A DNA stretch of 64,000 bases from Fusarium oxysporum f. sp. lycopersici 4287 (taxonomy: Eukaryota; Ascomycota; Sordariomycetes; Hypocreales; Nectriaceae). The translations under genes and the position numbers were made by a program. This document shows, one piece after another, positions 43,826-56,547 of the stretch (positions are counted from its first letter, which is position 1; every line of letters starts with the position of its first letter). The notes below the pieces were generated by a model that had not been told where the DNA came from, ran no database searches, and worked only from the letters and a program-made list of their open reading frames with translations. The DNA is taken from contig NC_031000.1 in the NCBI RefSeq assembly GCF_000149955.1, positions 1,957,178 to 2,021,177 on the forward strand, read 5' to 3'.

Positions 43826-44025
43826 TCAATTGGAACCGTGTTCTTGAGACACTACTACTTCTATCTGGCATCTTCGTGCGTTATGCCCTGCCTTGCCGTA
43901 GACGTCACACCGCCGTTCCTTCGTTTCTGGCCTCCGCTTCCGACGACCATTGCGACGACTTTCTTCTTCTAACTGCACATCTACCTCGTTCTGGCCTTGA
44001 GAATCCTGTCCCTGGCCTAGAGTGA
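43826..44025 (-). pseudogene. pogo zinc-knuckle fragment 2
   Basis: A diverged second copy about 500 bp from the first: RRPETKERRCDVYGKAGHNA, then RRCQIEVVVS. The second Cys of the knuckle is replaced by Tyr. Downstream non-coding sequence (GATAAGCGAGTG, CTCAAATCAATTGGAA) also parallels that of fragment 1, so the repeat unit includes the element's 3' end. Confidence 0.7.
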
Positions 44026-44120
44026 GGTTCTCACTTCTCGGAGACGTTTCGTCTTGGCGCGCCGGCGTCGACTAAGCGTCTCATTCTGTTGGAGATCACA
44101 AGCGTGAGGCGACCAAGGCG

Positions 44121-44727
44121 GTGGCAAGGTGTGGAAGAAGGAGGAACATTCTACAAGAGATTGTGCCTGTACATAAACAGTGGTTCCCCTGCTGCACTGT
44201 TAGGATGAAAAAAGCGATAAGCATCTTCTCACTTCAACAATATTATGCCTACGATCATCCCCTCCGCCACGACACTTGGCAGGCACTTTGTTGGGCCTTC
44301 CTTCTTGATGTGGCCCTTACTAATAGCTATATTGCTCAACTACGCGGGGCCCAGCCAAATTGGAAGAGGTATATGACTCAAGGGGAGTGGCGAGAGTGCA
44401 TTTACAACGCCTTATTCAACACATATCATGAAGAAAGTCAGTCAAGGAAGAGGTATCGCGCAGGGGACGAATCCGACCCTGAAATACAGCAAAAGAGCAC
44501 CTTCTTGTCCGCCGGAAAATGGGGTCGAATTGCTTTGCTTGTCAGGGCGTTCGGCAAGGCCAAGTGAGGTCAAAAAGCCAAAAAACAGGCCTCTTGGGGG
44601 ATTGCTGGTACTTCTATCATAATAGAAATTAGGTAGGCAATAAAGTACCCCTTGTTTGAGGCATTTTAATTGGACCGACCCCGCTGTCAGTACGAGAATT
44701 GAGGCTTGTGGGCACTGAGGAGATAAA
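44121..44727 (+). pseudogene. piggyBac transposase C-terminal relic 2
   Basis: Encodes the C-terminal third of a piggyBac transposase: HDTWQALCWAFLLDVALTNS, WRECIYNALFNTY and ESQSRKRYR, aligned with the same region of the relic at 1420-1640. Frame changes follow. The end of the zinc finger (DCWYFYHNRN, stop near 44630) and the terminal repeat (GAGGCTTGTGGGCACTGAGG) complete the right end. Catalytic Asp blocks are absent. The region 44728-45435 is the leader of the next gene, with CT-rich tracts. Confidence 0.82.
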
Positions 44728-45435
44728 GTTGAGAGGTATGGAGTAGCGTCTGCTACACAGTAACATTATTGCTGGAATTTTGTTGGGCAAACTGTAGTGT
44801 AGGTGGCTCTCTTATCGCTTATTACAGCCCAAGCAAGTAGGTCCTGCAATGCGACGTGCACGATCCCAAAGGGTGAGCTGCTATTCTATTCTACTCAACT
44901 CGCGACGGCGGGCCTCCCAGATGCCTTCCTGAGGTGCCTGCACCAGGTTGGCTCACACACCTTTAGTCATACTTGTATGACGTTGGCTGTTTCAACCCGT
45001 ACTTAAGGCCACGAAGCAACCTATGGCACGCGATTGCGAGAGGTGACGGATGGTTTGCGCTCTTTTTTCCCTCTTACTCTGCGACCACCTTTCCTTCAAC
45101 TTTTATCAAACAAACTTGCACCTTTGATGGTATGGAATTGTCGTCAACGTTGTCGTATTATTTTTATTGGCCTTTATTCAGGCTTGTTGTCGCCTGATAA
45201 CCAGATTGCCTCCCCTGTCTGCCCTACACATTTACTACGCCCGCGATTTTCCTCCCCCCGAGAGACAGTGATGCGCCATAACTTACTGCTCGTCTGCCTC
45301 CCTTCTGGCACTTAACAAGCTCGCAGCATTTCACCCTTTGCTATTTCCCGATTTACTCAGACCATTAAAATCTCCCGCCGTGAACTTTTGCTATCGCATC
45401 ACCTTGTGCAACGCCAAGAGTAGGGATTGGTTGGA

Positions 45436-47231
45436 ATGAAAGGAAATCCAGAAGCCGAATCCGTACAAGGGGGTCGACCCTTCCAACCAAAGGCAAAAGC
45501 AAAGGCACCAGCAGATATCGATTTACCAAGCGAACTTCGAGGATTCCAAGGCCACATTGAAGTGACAGATGAAGCTCAAGTTGAAGACCCAGCAAAAGCC
45601 CACTTCAAATCGTGGATCGAAGCCCAGAGTGAAACGCAACCCCAACAGCCTCCGTCCGAATCTCCAACTGGTGATGCAGAGGGTGACAATGATGTAGGTC
45701 AGCTGCCCCGTGTCGAAAATGATGCCTCCAGTACAGTGCCTGGCATGATTGGCACAACAGCTGGAGGCGCTTCGAACATGACCTCAGCTCCAGGCACAGA
45801 TCGGCCAACACCAGCGCCACCCGCCGCTGAAACTGGAGTTGGAGTGGTAGCTGGACCGGCTTTGATAACTCCACGCGGGCGGGCCGCATCAACCTCCACT
45901 GGCCTCTCCATCACAGCCGCCGGTCATGGCCATGTCCCTCAATTTGTCGCTCCGTCATCCTACCTACGACGCAGGACTTCTATCCGGAGCCCAATGGCGC
46001 CCATCGAGCCAAAGCCTCTAAATCCGTTGGACAGAGATCAGTTGCAGGGTCTGGTATGTGTTCGTCTCTTTGTCTCCCTTTAGAATTTGTCTTGCCTCAT
46101 CGCATCCGTCTGCCCCTGCAACTTCCGACGTGGGGCACGCGCGCATCCGGTAACAGACGATATCTCGAGTTGAAGCTAATCTCCTGTTTGATAGAATGCC
46201 ATTCGCGATTTCCTTAGAGTTCGCACCAGCTACGATGCTCTACCCTTCTCGTTTCGACTCATTGTCCTCGATACCGATCTCCTCATTAAGAAAGTCATCA
46301 ACATCCTTACGGAAAACTGTGTGTCACCCGATACCTGCAGATTTGACCACCAATGCTAAACCTTCGCCACAGCAATTGTATCGGCTCCTCTATGGAACTC
46401 AAAAACTTCCCGATTCGCCGGTATCCTTACGAGCACCGATTTTATCAATTTGATTCAGTACTATTGCCAGTTTCCTGGCGAGTTTAGCAAACTCGACCAG
46501 TTTCGACTCAGTAGCCTAAGAGGTTGGTCGGTGTCTTTATGCGAGGCGTGTATCGCTAACAATGGCCAGACATCGAGAAAGCGATCGGCGCAATACCCAT
46601 CGAGACGGTCTCGGTTCACCCTTCAAAGCCGCTTTATGAGGCCTGTCGACACATGCTCGAGTCCCGCGCTCGACAAATCTCACTCGTCGATGTCGATAGC
46701 GAGACCAACAAGGAGATGGTCGTTTCGGTCATTGCCCAATATCATATCGTCAAGTTTATCGCCATCAACAACGAACACAACACGGTGCTGCTGAAAAAAA
46801 CAGTTCGAGACATTGGCCTCGGCACATACTCAGGCATCGCTACCGCCTTGATGAGCAGTTCTGTGCTTGACGTGGTTCATCTCATGGTGAAACACGACAT
46901 CAGCTGTGTTCCAATCGTCGATTCACATGGGCGGGTGCTGAACGCCTTTGAGGCAGTTGATGTCATCCCCTGTATCAAAGGTGGCGCCTACGATGACTTG
47001 GACGGCTCTGTTGGTGAGGCACTATGCAAGAGACCTGACGAGAGCCCTGACATTTATACGTGCAGCGAAGGCGATCGCCTAGATTCCATCTTTGACACAG
47101 TCCGAAAGAGCAGAGTCTATCGTCTGATAGTGGTTGACGATGAGAATAAGCTCAAGGGCATCATCTCGCTCTCAGACATCCTCAAATATGTCTTGTTGTA
47201 CGGAGTGGAGGACACAAGCAACTGGGCTTGA
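45436..47231 (+). CDS. snf4: AMPK gamma subunit, SNF4 (CBS-domain protein)
   Basis: The regulatory, nucleotide-binding subunit of the Snf1/AMPK kinase complex, which signals low energy and derepresses carbon metabolism. Exons: 45436-46053, 46195-46318, 46373-46522 and 46570-47231. Introns of 141, 54 and 47 nt keep the frame; predicted product 517 residues. The first 205 or so residues are a low-complexity Pro/Ala/Ser region. Then come AIRDFLRVRTSYDALPFSFR, IVSAPLWNSKTSRFAGILTS, the first CBS pair through DIEKAIG and IPIETVSVHPSKPLYEAC, and the second pair with HLMVKHDISCVPIVD, FEAVDVIPCIKGGAYDDL and VRKSRVYRLIVVDDENKLKG, ending LSDILKYVLLYG. The alternate frame within intron 2 ends in a stop, supporting splicing. 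All four CBS regions look intact. Confidence 0.9.
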
Positions 47232-47759
47232 CAGGATGGATCCATGACTCTTTACCAAGCATGATGAGGGTTATAATGATTGCATGCGGTCTACGACCAA
47301 GGGAGCTCTCGTAGGAGAGACAGGCGCCGGACAGGGAGGCAAGCATATAAACTGGCGCAAGGGGAATTTCTGTGGAAAGAATATCAATATGTGCATACTA
47401 TTTCTTTCGCTATACAGTACAATTCAATACAATTTATTACGCCCGGCGGTGTATTATAGCCGATAGGACACTAGTCACTAATGCTTACGTACATTGGCTT
47501 ATTTTTCGTTCTCGTCTCCCCAAGCCCATGCTGTGCCACACATTGCTCATATTGTGTCTGCGTTTCCTAAAGCCCTTACTGTACCTTGCTTCGTACCATC
47601 CGAATTGAAATCAGTCTCCTGGAACCCATACTGTGCCTGTTCCTCGGTTATGCGTTTCCTTTCTGTTCTGCTGCTCTCTGCGTTCTCCCATGGTTCGACA
47701 GTATTGCCAGCGAACTAGCTTAAAGGCCAATTCTTTATATGTCCAGTGTCCTATCTACA

Positions 47760-48500
47760 ACGGCTGAAGCGACGTCTGCTTTCATGGCACAGGGTATTTA
47801 GTGCTTAGTATAAGTAGGTTAGTAAGAATATGTAGGTGAAACTTTTGTAATTTGGCTTTAATATTGTATGTTAAGTCGACCTATAGCTATTACAAATTGT
47901 ATAGTTATGTAGACTGCCTGTATATTTGTCACCTACCCTGTATTGTCTAATAGTAATTTTCCTCTGAAGTAGAATAAAAGATTTCCTCTTAGTGTCTTGG
48001 TGCACTATAGCACTTTAGTCCTATGCACTGTATATTTCCTGCATTAAAAGAGAAAATGCTTAACTGTCTCTATTGCTTATTGGCACACGCATTGCTGTAA
48101 TGCTACCACTCTAATTCATGAAAGGTACCCATTTAGTCTAACCATCCCTATCCTAAGCTATACTAGCATACTAGCTTCTCTCCCCAATATGCTATTACAT
48201 AGTAATCAAGTATACTTGCCTAGGAGTGCAGCATCAACCCTCTTTAAAAACTTTCCAATATTATCTAGTAGTTATTTGCTAGTATACTGACTTAATTAAG
48301 TTATATTTAAGGCCATTGATTGCATTTTGGGAAACTTCCGGGCCAGGACAGCACTATCTCGGCTTACAGCTTGTGCTCCCTTCTTAGCCATCTCCAGGAC
48401 CCTATATTCAGCGCTAATAGGTATCCACATAACAGCTACCATATTACCCTTAACCTCTAACGCATCCATAGTTTCATATATACACCCAACACACTCTTAA
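47760..48500. other. AT-rich, TpA-rich tract without genes
   Basis: Sequence downstream of SNF4 becomes rich in TA, TAG and TAT words with no open frame above about 40 codons. The composition contrasts with the genes on either side and resembles RIP-mutated repeat DNA. I cannot identify the original element. Confidence 0.6.
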
Positions 48501-48539
48501 GCTGGTTGCTGGCAAGGATTCTAAATCGTCAGCACGGCA

Positions 48540-49390
48540 GCTCTATTCCTCGCCAACAGTGCCACATTTCGATACTCGACGTCAGGTAAGTATCTTAATG
48601 CATATGCTATCGCCGCCAGCTCTCAGGAAAACAGGTTCTGCTCCATTCTCATGCCAAGTGTAAAGGAAAAGCGCTCAAGCTTCGTCGTCCTCGCACCGAG
48701 GCAGGGACCTCGATAACCCCGCCGACTCTAACTGCCCCGTTCCATACTAAGCTGCTCACCGCGATGCATACCGCCCAGCCAATATCTACTTATGTCTAAC
48801 CCAAGCCATTGCCATTAGCCATTATAGTCTGCACTCGCTTAACCCAAAGTATCCACATGAACGGATTAATCGTTTCTATTTCCTCCATCGGAATTACATT
48901 AAGAGCCACCACTACCTCGTAGAATAGCGAGCGATTGTACCTTCTGAACTTCCGGATGCGAGACGTAGCGTTTCAGAGTAGGTTGACCACTGGCTGGGTA
49001 TGTAGGTCGGTCCACATCTTGATTGCCCCTCTCCAGAACCGCTCTTATGCACTGGGGATGTATGCCTCTGCTTCTGCTATGCTTGTTACCACCGTGAGAA
49101 ACGTCCCCACGATCGCGTTTACTCTAATTCTCTGAACTCAGGTAATAGGGCTGGCCCTTCTATACTTGCAGGCGTGCATCCATATGTTTGAGGCGTAGTC
49201 CACCACTGGGGCCACTGTGGCTGCGAAAAGCTTTCTTGCTGTCCTCGGACTAAGACTCCTGAGCCTTTGCAGCTTTATCGCAGCATTCAAACCCTTGCTC
49301 ACTACCCCTGTCATCTGTTCATTGTATTTGAGGCCAGCATCCAAGAGAGCCCCACTCTTCTCAGCAGGCTGTTCTCAACTGCCTCCGCTT
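48540..49390 (-). pseudogene. Non-LTR retrotransposon (LINE, Tad/jockey-like) 3' relic
   Basis: From 49380 leftward on the minus strand: LDAGLKYNEQMTGVVSKGLN, LRSLSPRTARKLFAATVAPV and VDYASNIWMHA, the connection region after reverse transcriptase in fungal LINEs. Past a stop at 49138 the strand still reads blocks such as AEAYIPSA and a Trp-containing segment typical of the following part, but with many stops. Catalytic reverse transcriptase is not preserved. Confidence 0.7.
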
Positions 49391-52300
49391 AAACACGATT
49401 TAACAGGCACGTCAGTGATAAACAACAAAAGAAATTTCTGCACGTTTCAACCAACGCCAGTAAGAAAACAAATGGGCCACGACTACCCGCGCCTCGTATC
49501 TGCAGCCATCCACGAGTTTTGCCGTCTGAGCCTTGGAAGCTGTCACCCCCTTCCCCGATTAACCGCCGGGCAGGGCAGGATAGTAAGACATGCGGGGTTA
49601 TTGTAAAGCAGCGAACTCGATTGAAAGGGCAGTGAAATACATCCGTGCGCCAGTTGTCAGCTTCAGTTATAACATGACCTGACACCAAAAAGTGAAGCAT
49701 TGAGATACTTACCCGACCATGAGTATCGAAGTGTGGCACTGTTGGCGAGCAACAAAGTTGCCGTGCTCACAGTCCGAAACCCTCGTCAGCAGTCTGGGTC
49801 AAGAGTATATTAGGTGCATATATAATTCCATCAATGCACTGAGGGTCAAGGGCTGGCTGTCATGTGGATGCCCACCAGTACTGAATACAGGCCCCTGGAG
49901 ATGGCTAAGAAAAAAGCGCAAGCTGCAAGCCGAGACGATGTCGTCCTGGCCCTGAAGTTTCCCAAATGCGATCGATAACCTTAAACATAGCTCGATCAGG
50001 TCAGTGTATTAGGAAACAGCTAGAAGATAACGTCAGGAGGTTTTGAAAGAACGTCGGTGCTGCACTCCTAGGCAAGCACACCTGACTGCTCTATAATGGC
50101 TTATTGTAGACAGAAGCCAGCGTGCTAGCATAGCTTAGGACAGACATGGCTAGACCTAATAGGTACCTCTCCCAGATCAAAGTAGCAGTATTGCACCAAT
50201 GCGCATATAGACAGTTACAAACTTATTCAAAGAACAACAAATTCTTTGCGAAGAACAACGCATACGAGGGTGGATTGTTACGGTTCCTCCTTCGAGAAAG
50301 CCTCTTGGAGTTGACTGAAGACTTGGAGCAGAAGATGGGAGAAAGCATGGAATAAGTCATGGCTTCATGTTTAGTATCAGCTGCAAGAGGCTTGACCAAG
50401 CATCAATCTCTCAGCCATGTCCTGGTCATTAGATATAGGAATCAATTAAACTCGATCTCATCAATACCACATGTGTCTGTTACCCGGGATGCGCCTCGCG
50501 ACCTCACCGAAATCTCTCGGCGGTCGGGAAACAAGATTCCTGATAATGCTACTCTCCTAGGAAGAAAACATGGCAATCTAGAACCTTAAACTTTTTGGAA
50601 ACTGCATTTGGAGCGGGCACTCATCAGGGTGCGTGACGTGGCATCTGTATCAGGCCATACATCGGGACACTGGTCTCTGCCACATAAGTAAAAACATGCC
50701 TGAATATTGTGTCATTAAATGCATTAAACCAACAAAAACGCCCAAACCTGCCACAGCCTTGTCTTGAATCTCGAGTTCTTAGCGATTACACTAGGGAATC
50801 GTATCATGTTGATTCTATCAATTGACTAGTATTACAGCTTGATTTGCTCGGCGAGCGTTTATCAGAATAAAGATCTGGTAGACACTTAATTCTGATCGGA
50901 ACGGGATTTTGGCCAAACTACATGCATGTTGAGCATATTTCACCAAGTCTTGTTTGCTGATCATTGCCTAATATGCCTCTTCTCATCAGTTGATTGTTGC
51001 ACAAAATTGTGAGACATTGACATTAGCGTTAACCAGTCTCGACGACTCACTTCTGTGTGTTGGTTGGCGAAAAAATGAGGCCTCCCACAAGGAAGAGGTT
51101 CTGGTCGCATATTGAACCAACAAGTGACGGCGGGCTGGAGAGCTACACAATGCGAATTTCTTTTTCCTTGCTTAATTACATTACGCTAGGGTAGCGGCCC
51201 AAGGTGAAGTACCTAGCCTTATAGGTGGCTAAGTTTCTAGAGGCAGCTGACCAAGCTAATCCACTCGAGTGGATGACCTGTATGATGTCTCAACATGTTG
51301 TAGGTGCCGGATACAAGCCGCACAAAAATGTTTCAGATTACTCTCTGCATCCCCACGGTGTCGGAGAAAGAGTTTCATAGTGCAGGCAGGAGACAGCGGC
51401 GAGGAAATTCTTGATATGTACCTGAATAGAGAGAGTAGAAGCACCTAGCAAAGGATAAACACAACAGGATTAACCCTATGATAAGTTGACTTCTCTGTAT
51501 GTGTTTCGTTGGGATTTACCAGGATGAGATGTTTCCTCCTGTACAAAAATTGTTAGGGCGGCCAATCGGGAATCAAATCATGGTCTCAGGTGAAGAAGAC
51601 CAGGCATGCAAATTGCACATTCGCATATGACATGAAAGTCACAGAGCTTGCTTCGCGTTGTTCCTTGATTTCGCTGAGAGACGAAGGTACAAGGGAATAC
51701 GTATGCTGCACTTGCAAGTTGCAGCGGATTTTGTTGCTCCCATCGCTCAGCGTTTCAATGCAACATGTTGATTTTGGGCTTTCAAAGCGCGGGCGTGTGC
51801 TGCATCCAGTCCATTCAAAGCCCCGCTAGGCCTTGCCATTCACTTTTTAAGCATCATCCCATCCCACATAAATAATGAATCCAATTCACAACATTGGCCG
51901 ACCGGTTGTCATTGGCAGCCATGAGTCGGGAAGTGAGGGTAAGACTCAATCAGGACGAGGCTGCAGATTTCTGCGGATCTTTTCTCCACCAACGCATCGA
52001 ATCACATTGATAAGGCGGGACCCATCGGAACTTATCCCTGTCGACGTTGCCCAAAGTAGCGGGACGCATAGTTATGTTGGAGCCGGGCTTGATGGTGGCG
52101 AAGCGGTGCGTCCGTGCCCGAAGCCCCAACTGAAAAATTGAAACGCTTCCTCCTTCTGCACACGGAGGAGAAGAAATTGTTGGTCATATGTAACAATGGT
52201 TTACAAACGCCGATGGTGTGAGAGGCAACTGGCTCTGACATGCAAAACCCATCGGCGAGGAACGCCACACTCCAATAGCCTAAACGCGGAACTCCGGCAG

Positions 52301-53125
52301 AGCGAAGCTAGCGCAGTAAGCAAGGACCGTATTCAGGAGCTTCTTGAGCCCTATTGGTTTCCACTAAACGCCAGATACATGATAAGAGTCACTAGTGGGT
52401 TCTTAAAAAGCAAAAACCCTCCACTCCTGATGGTTTGGGAACATTTTATTTCAGCCGTTTATTATATGGACGCAAGGATGTGGCGTCGATGCCGTATTCT
52501 ATCGCCCATTTATACACAGGCACCCTTATTTGTCTAGAACATTTTGGAATTTGTCGGTCTATCCATTTTGAACAAATGCCGCGTTAAGTCGTCAAAGAAG
52601 TCTTAATCATCGATCCTAGCTTATTACTCTTACCACCGTATCATTTGGTGCCATGGCGGGTCGAGAGTAGGCTGTTTACTGTAAATGTCAGTTCGAGCCT
52701 CTCCGCCACTTGAAACGGTACTGTCACGGATGAGACAGTAGCCGGCGATACGAGCCGTCCCCGTGTCATGGCAAGCCTGGGGCTGCTACAGTGGGATGCA
52801 ATAAGTTTGAATCCAGGCTGAAGTACCAGCTGTTGTAATCAAGCTCCCGTATACACTGCTTTAGCTTGATAAAGGAAGTGCTAAGCTGTATCGGGCAAAA
52901 GGCTATCCCGATTGGGGTATTGCTACGTAGGAAACTGGTCTTACCCCGGTTAGTCACTGAATGTGTACTTGAGTTTGGATTCAAACTTATTGCCCCCCAC
53001 CGTACCAGCAAACGTGCAATATAGCCCAGGCCAGCAGCACTGGTGGATTATGAATGGAGGGATTCAGTCTCTACCGGGCCAGCCTAACTGTGAAAAGTGC
53101 CGGGATTAATGTCATCAAATGAGAT
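49391..53125. other. Long stretch with no recognised gene
   Basis: Open frames of 60-130 codons occur (49217-49606 plus, 49389-49739 minus, 50146-50355 plus, 51590-51829 plus, 51875-52141 plus, 52196-52537 plus). None shows a domain I recognise or consistent splice signals. Two short frames at 50146-50355 and 50359-50589 lie in tandem and could be exons of one unknown gene. A short palindrome-bearing region follows at 53130. Confidence 0.35.
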
Positions 53126-53129
53126 ATAA

Positions 53130-53160
53130 TGCCCGGTCGTGGCGCCGCCATGACCGGGCA
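53130..53160. promoter_or_regulatory. CCGG-containing palindrome upstream of a regulator gene
   Basis: TGCCCGGTC and GACCGGGCA form perfect 9-bp inverted arms around a 13-nt centre (GTGGCGCCGCCAT). The position, about 400 bp before the ATG at 53564, and the CGG/CCG half-sites would suit a Zn2Cys6 factor. It is equally consistent with a decayed repeat end. No direct evidence of function. Confidence 0.35.
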
Positions 53161-53563
53161 TGACCAGGTAGCCGGGAACGCGCCTCATCTAAACCACTTT
53201 TAATATGGCTATCTGCCAGCCCTATCCAGTATCAAGCAAACCATCAGCCCGTCCCTCGTTACATTTCTCATTCTCTTCTAGCCACTCCATCATCGACCAA
53301 AACTGGCCAACACATGTTTTAAATATCTACGATGGAGTCCCTTTGCCAGGTTTATCCCCCCGATACTGTCTACGAGCCCCCTTCCTTGCTTCCATTTTCG
53401 CTACAGCTCGGCGGTAAGTTAATATACTGCACCTTATCGCTACTTCTCATGATTGCAACTATTGGTGGCAAGACTGTTTCCCTTGTCTGAAGGCTGGTTG
53501 ACTCATTCAGATCAAGCATTCGGGGTTTGCAAAGCTCCGCTTCAGGAGTTGAATACCCAAAAT

Positions 53564-55617
53564 ATGAACCCGACCATCGTCTCTTCAGCCAAACGTGGGC
53601 CAGCTAGCGATTGTCAGTATGATGAACATGCAAAGAAGTCAAAGATTTCTCAAGCAAATCCTGAAGTAGACTCCATCAACTTGAGTTCTATCTTGTTATT
53701 ACCGAGCCCTGGTATACAGATTGGCTCAAGCAGTTCGGCTACCATATCAGAGGATAAGCCGCATGCCGGCTTGCAGGCAATGCCAGTACTCGAGCAAAAG
53801 GCATTAGAAGAGTCTGTGCTTAACGCCTTTGAATACAGCGACAATGTTATCGTATTGGGAGAGAAAATATTCCCTGTACCGATAGGTAGCGAAATCAACA
53901 GTTTTCTCAAGTTCAAACGCGCCCACCCCAATTCGGGAGGAAAAGCTCATGTTCTCACATATCCCCAACGAGCCATGCCAACCTGTTGGAACGTGGCAGT
54001 CCAAAAGCCGTCAGATCGGACCTTGCTAGCCTTCTGTACGTCATACATGGTTTACTGCATTCGAAGCGCTTGTCCGACGATAGATAACCCAGAGTGTGTT
54101 CTGTATATCTAACGTTTTGTCTCCCATTAGATTGGTTTGCTATCTGCACTGGCAAAAGTTTTATACACGAAACGAATCCATGGCTTGACTTTATTACATT
54201 CCAAAATAGTCCGGGAATCCGATCGGCTATTCTATGCCTTGCTGCTGTGCATCTTCACGACCATACCCCGGACAAAGAAAATGGGGATCGAGTGATCCAC
54301 AACCATGCATTCGGCTATCGAGCCATCCAATTACACAAGCGCACTGTTGCATACCTCCGCGACCTCCTTAACTGCAAGCAAGACGGATCATCTATCGAGA
54401 TCTTATCATTACTGATAATTCTTTCCACTATAGATGTTAGTAATGAATTTCCTCCAATATGAACTACATACACTAATCGATTAGACCCTCCGGATCGAGC
54501 ATCAAACGAAGGCTCCTTTTGAGCCAGCATGGTATCAGGGATTAAGGCTGGCGGAAAAGTACCTCGATAAAATGGGGCAGAAATCCGCTTTCTTGGAGGA
54601 AGAAAGCTGGAATCAGAAGATTCCAAAGCGTATAAGAGACACCTTGCCGTTTAACTTTAGGGTGTCGCCACCGACGAGCCCTCAGCACCCCCAGCCGACA
54701 AGCCTTCACATCTCTCAGGCCGTCTTGGTTGCCCGGGGAATCATCCTCACGCAGGTAACGTCGAAACTTCCACAGCCAGAAAGGTTTGTTCCAATAGAGG
54801 AAAGCCATCGATTTAGCTGGTTGTTACAGGCTTCATCTGAGGATGTCTGGACGATCCATGGAGGATGCGGCACTTCACCGAAACTACTGCATATCATGAG
54901 TCAGATTAATTACTGTGCCACAAGGTTGCACCAGGATAACCGAAGTATTGTGGTGCCCCTAACAGCAAAGAAATTACTCCAGCTGCTATATGAGCTAAAA
55001 TCCACCGAGTCGGCCGAGTCTGCTATTGACTCAACCACAAAGGTGATCGAACAAACAGCTTATGCTTGGCTTCTCACCGCGATCATCTATCTTCGATGCC
55101 GAGTGCAGAGGTATGGATGATTGTGTATAGATCGTTCTTCCAAATAGTTAAGCTAACCAGCTAATAGGTACCCCCCTAGTCACCGATATGTGAGAAGGCA
55201 TTTAGAAGCCTTAGCCAAATGCATACAAGCAGTCCCGGCATCTGGCCTATTTTTCACGGCAAATGCCCCTATTCTGCCTGTATTCATACTTGGTTTATTA
55301 TCCGTAAAGAATAGAGGAGTTGCGCAAGACTGGTTTGAGAGGGTACTTCAAGTGCCGGTTAGAAGTGTAAGCCATGTCTCTTAGTATATCTTACAAGATT
55401 CTTTTATGTCATGTGTTGATTTATATAAAGAATCATGGTTAACTTCCTTTAGACTGTTCCCCCTATCTACGAAGCTCTGAAGCGAACCTGGGAATGGAAA
55501 CAGATATGGCCTTCAGCTAAAAACCTACCTCGTCTAATCCGAGAAAGAGAGCCTTGGTGGGAGAAGCTGGTTGATCGACTTCTTATTGAGGCGGGAGGCA
55601 TGCTATGTTTTATGTAA
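53564..55617 (+). CDS. Fungal_trans_2 domain regulator (Zn2Cys6 family without visible zinc cluster)
   Basis: Predicted 588 residues from five exons: 53564-54035, 54131-54435, 54485-55110, 55168-55366 and 55453-55617. Introns of 95, 49, 57 and 86 nt end in AG and all joins keep the frame. After a polar N-terminus (about 130 residues) come FITFQNSPGIRSAILCLAAV HL-type helices, a long helical body, and the diagnostic end TVPPIYEALKRTWEWKQIW, then REREPWWEKLVDRL and EAGGMLCFM. This matches the PF11951 middle/C-terminal domain of Zn2Cys6 regulators. No Cys6 cluster is seen in the first exon or in frame upstream to 53453. The DNA-binding exon may lie further upstream, be lost, or never have existed in this subfamily. 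Target unknown. Confidence 0.78.
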
Positions 55618-56547
55618 TTCAGGCTCAACTCTGTCGTCTTCCGTTAATAGCATTCTTAAAATTACCAAAATCATGAAGATACACATATAAATATCTTTGT
55701 TTCTTTGACTGGTATAAATAAAAAAGAGCGGCTAAGGGTAGCCCTAATATCCTACAGTGCCAGGCAAGTGCCACCATTAGATCAAGACGTGACACGCCAG
55801 TGGAGGCGGTAGTGTCTGGGCGATTTGTAAAGCCAATGATATATGCCACCCTAAAGGAAGAGGAAACCATACCTTGAAGCGAGGTTATTCGCCTATCATC
55901 TAAAGCAGGCTTCACAGTATGAAGCCCACAAGCTGTCTTGGGCCCAGCCGCGGGCGAGCGAAAGTTCATGAGTAATTGATCCAAAACAATATCAGTTATT
56001 CCACGGCGGATCCGAGTCGATGGAAGAAGGGTGCCAAGTCCGATCTCGACTAAAGCTTATCTCTTAAAGACCCCTATCGCTTGTAGGTTCTGGTGACGTG
56101 ACAACCAGCCAACCAATTATCTAGGATTAGCTAAGCGATTGGTTTTGACCCCTGTTCACGCTCTAGCGCGGGCCCGTTTGGGGTCTCTAAGAGATACTCG
56201 ATATGCGCTATACCTGTTTAGGCTACGCGATATAGTTGGAAGGAGTAAACATCATCATAAGAGAGCCCGGAAGAAGCCATAAATCTTAATAGATTGATCA
56301 GTAGGATGTCTGTGGCTGATAATGACCTGATATGGGCCTCCGGCAATTTGGTAGGCCATCCAGGGACTTTCCGGCTGCATGGTACTTTCCCATGCGTAAC
56401 ATCTCGGGGATCTTCCGGGGGAAATATCATAAAGGGCCCGTGCCCCACGTTGGACAGTGACCAACAGTATTTCCGGCAAATATAGACAACAAAAAGAGCG
56501 GGCTCTGCCGCGTATTAGTACCGACTACCAATCCTTGTCTCGGAAGG
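55618..56547. other. Stretch with no recognised gene
   Basis: A 119-codon minus-strand frame (55984-55625) and two overlapping minus-strand frames near 56220-56480 have no recognisable domain. Nothing else is supported. Confidence 0.35.
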
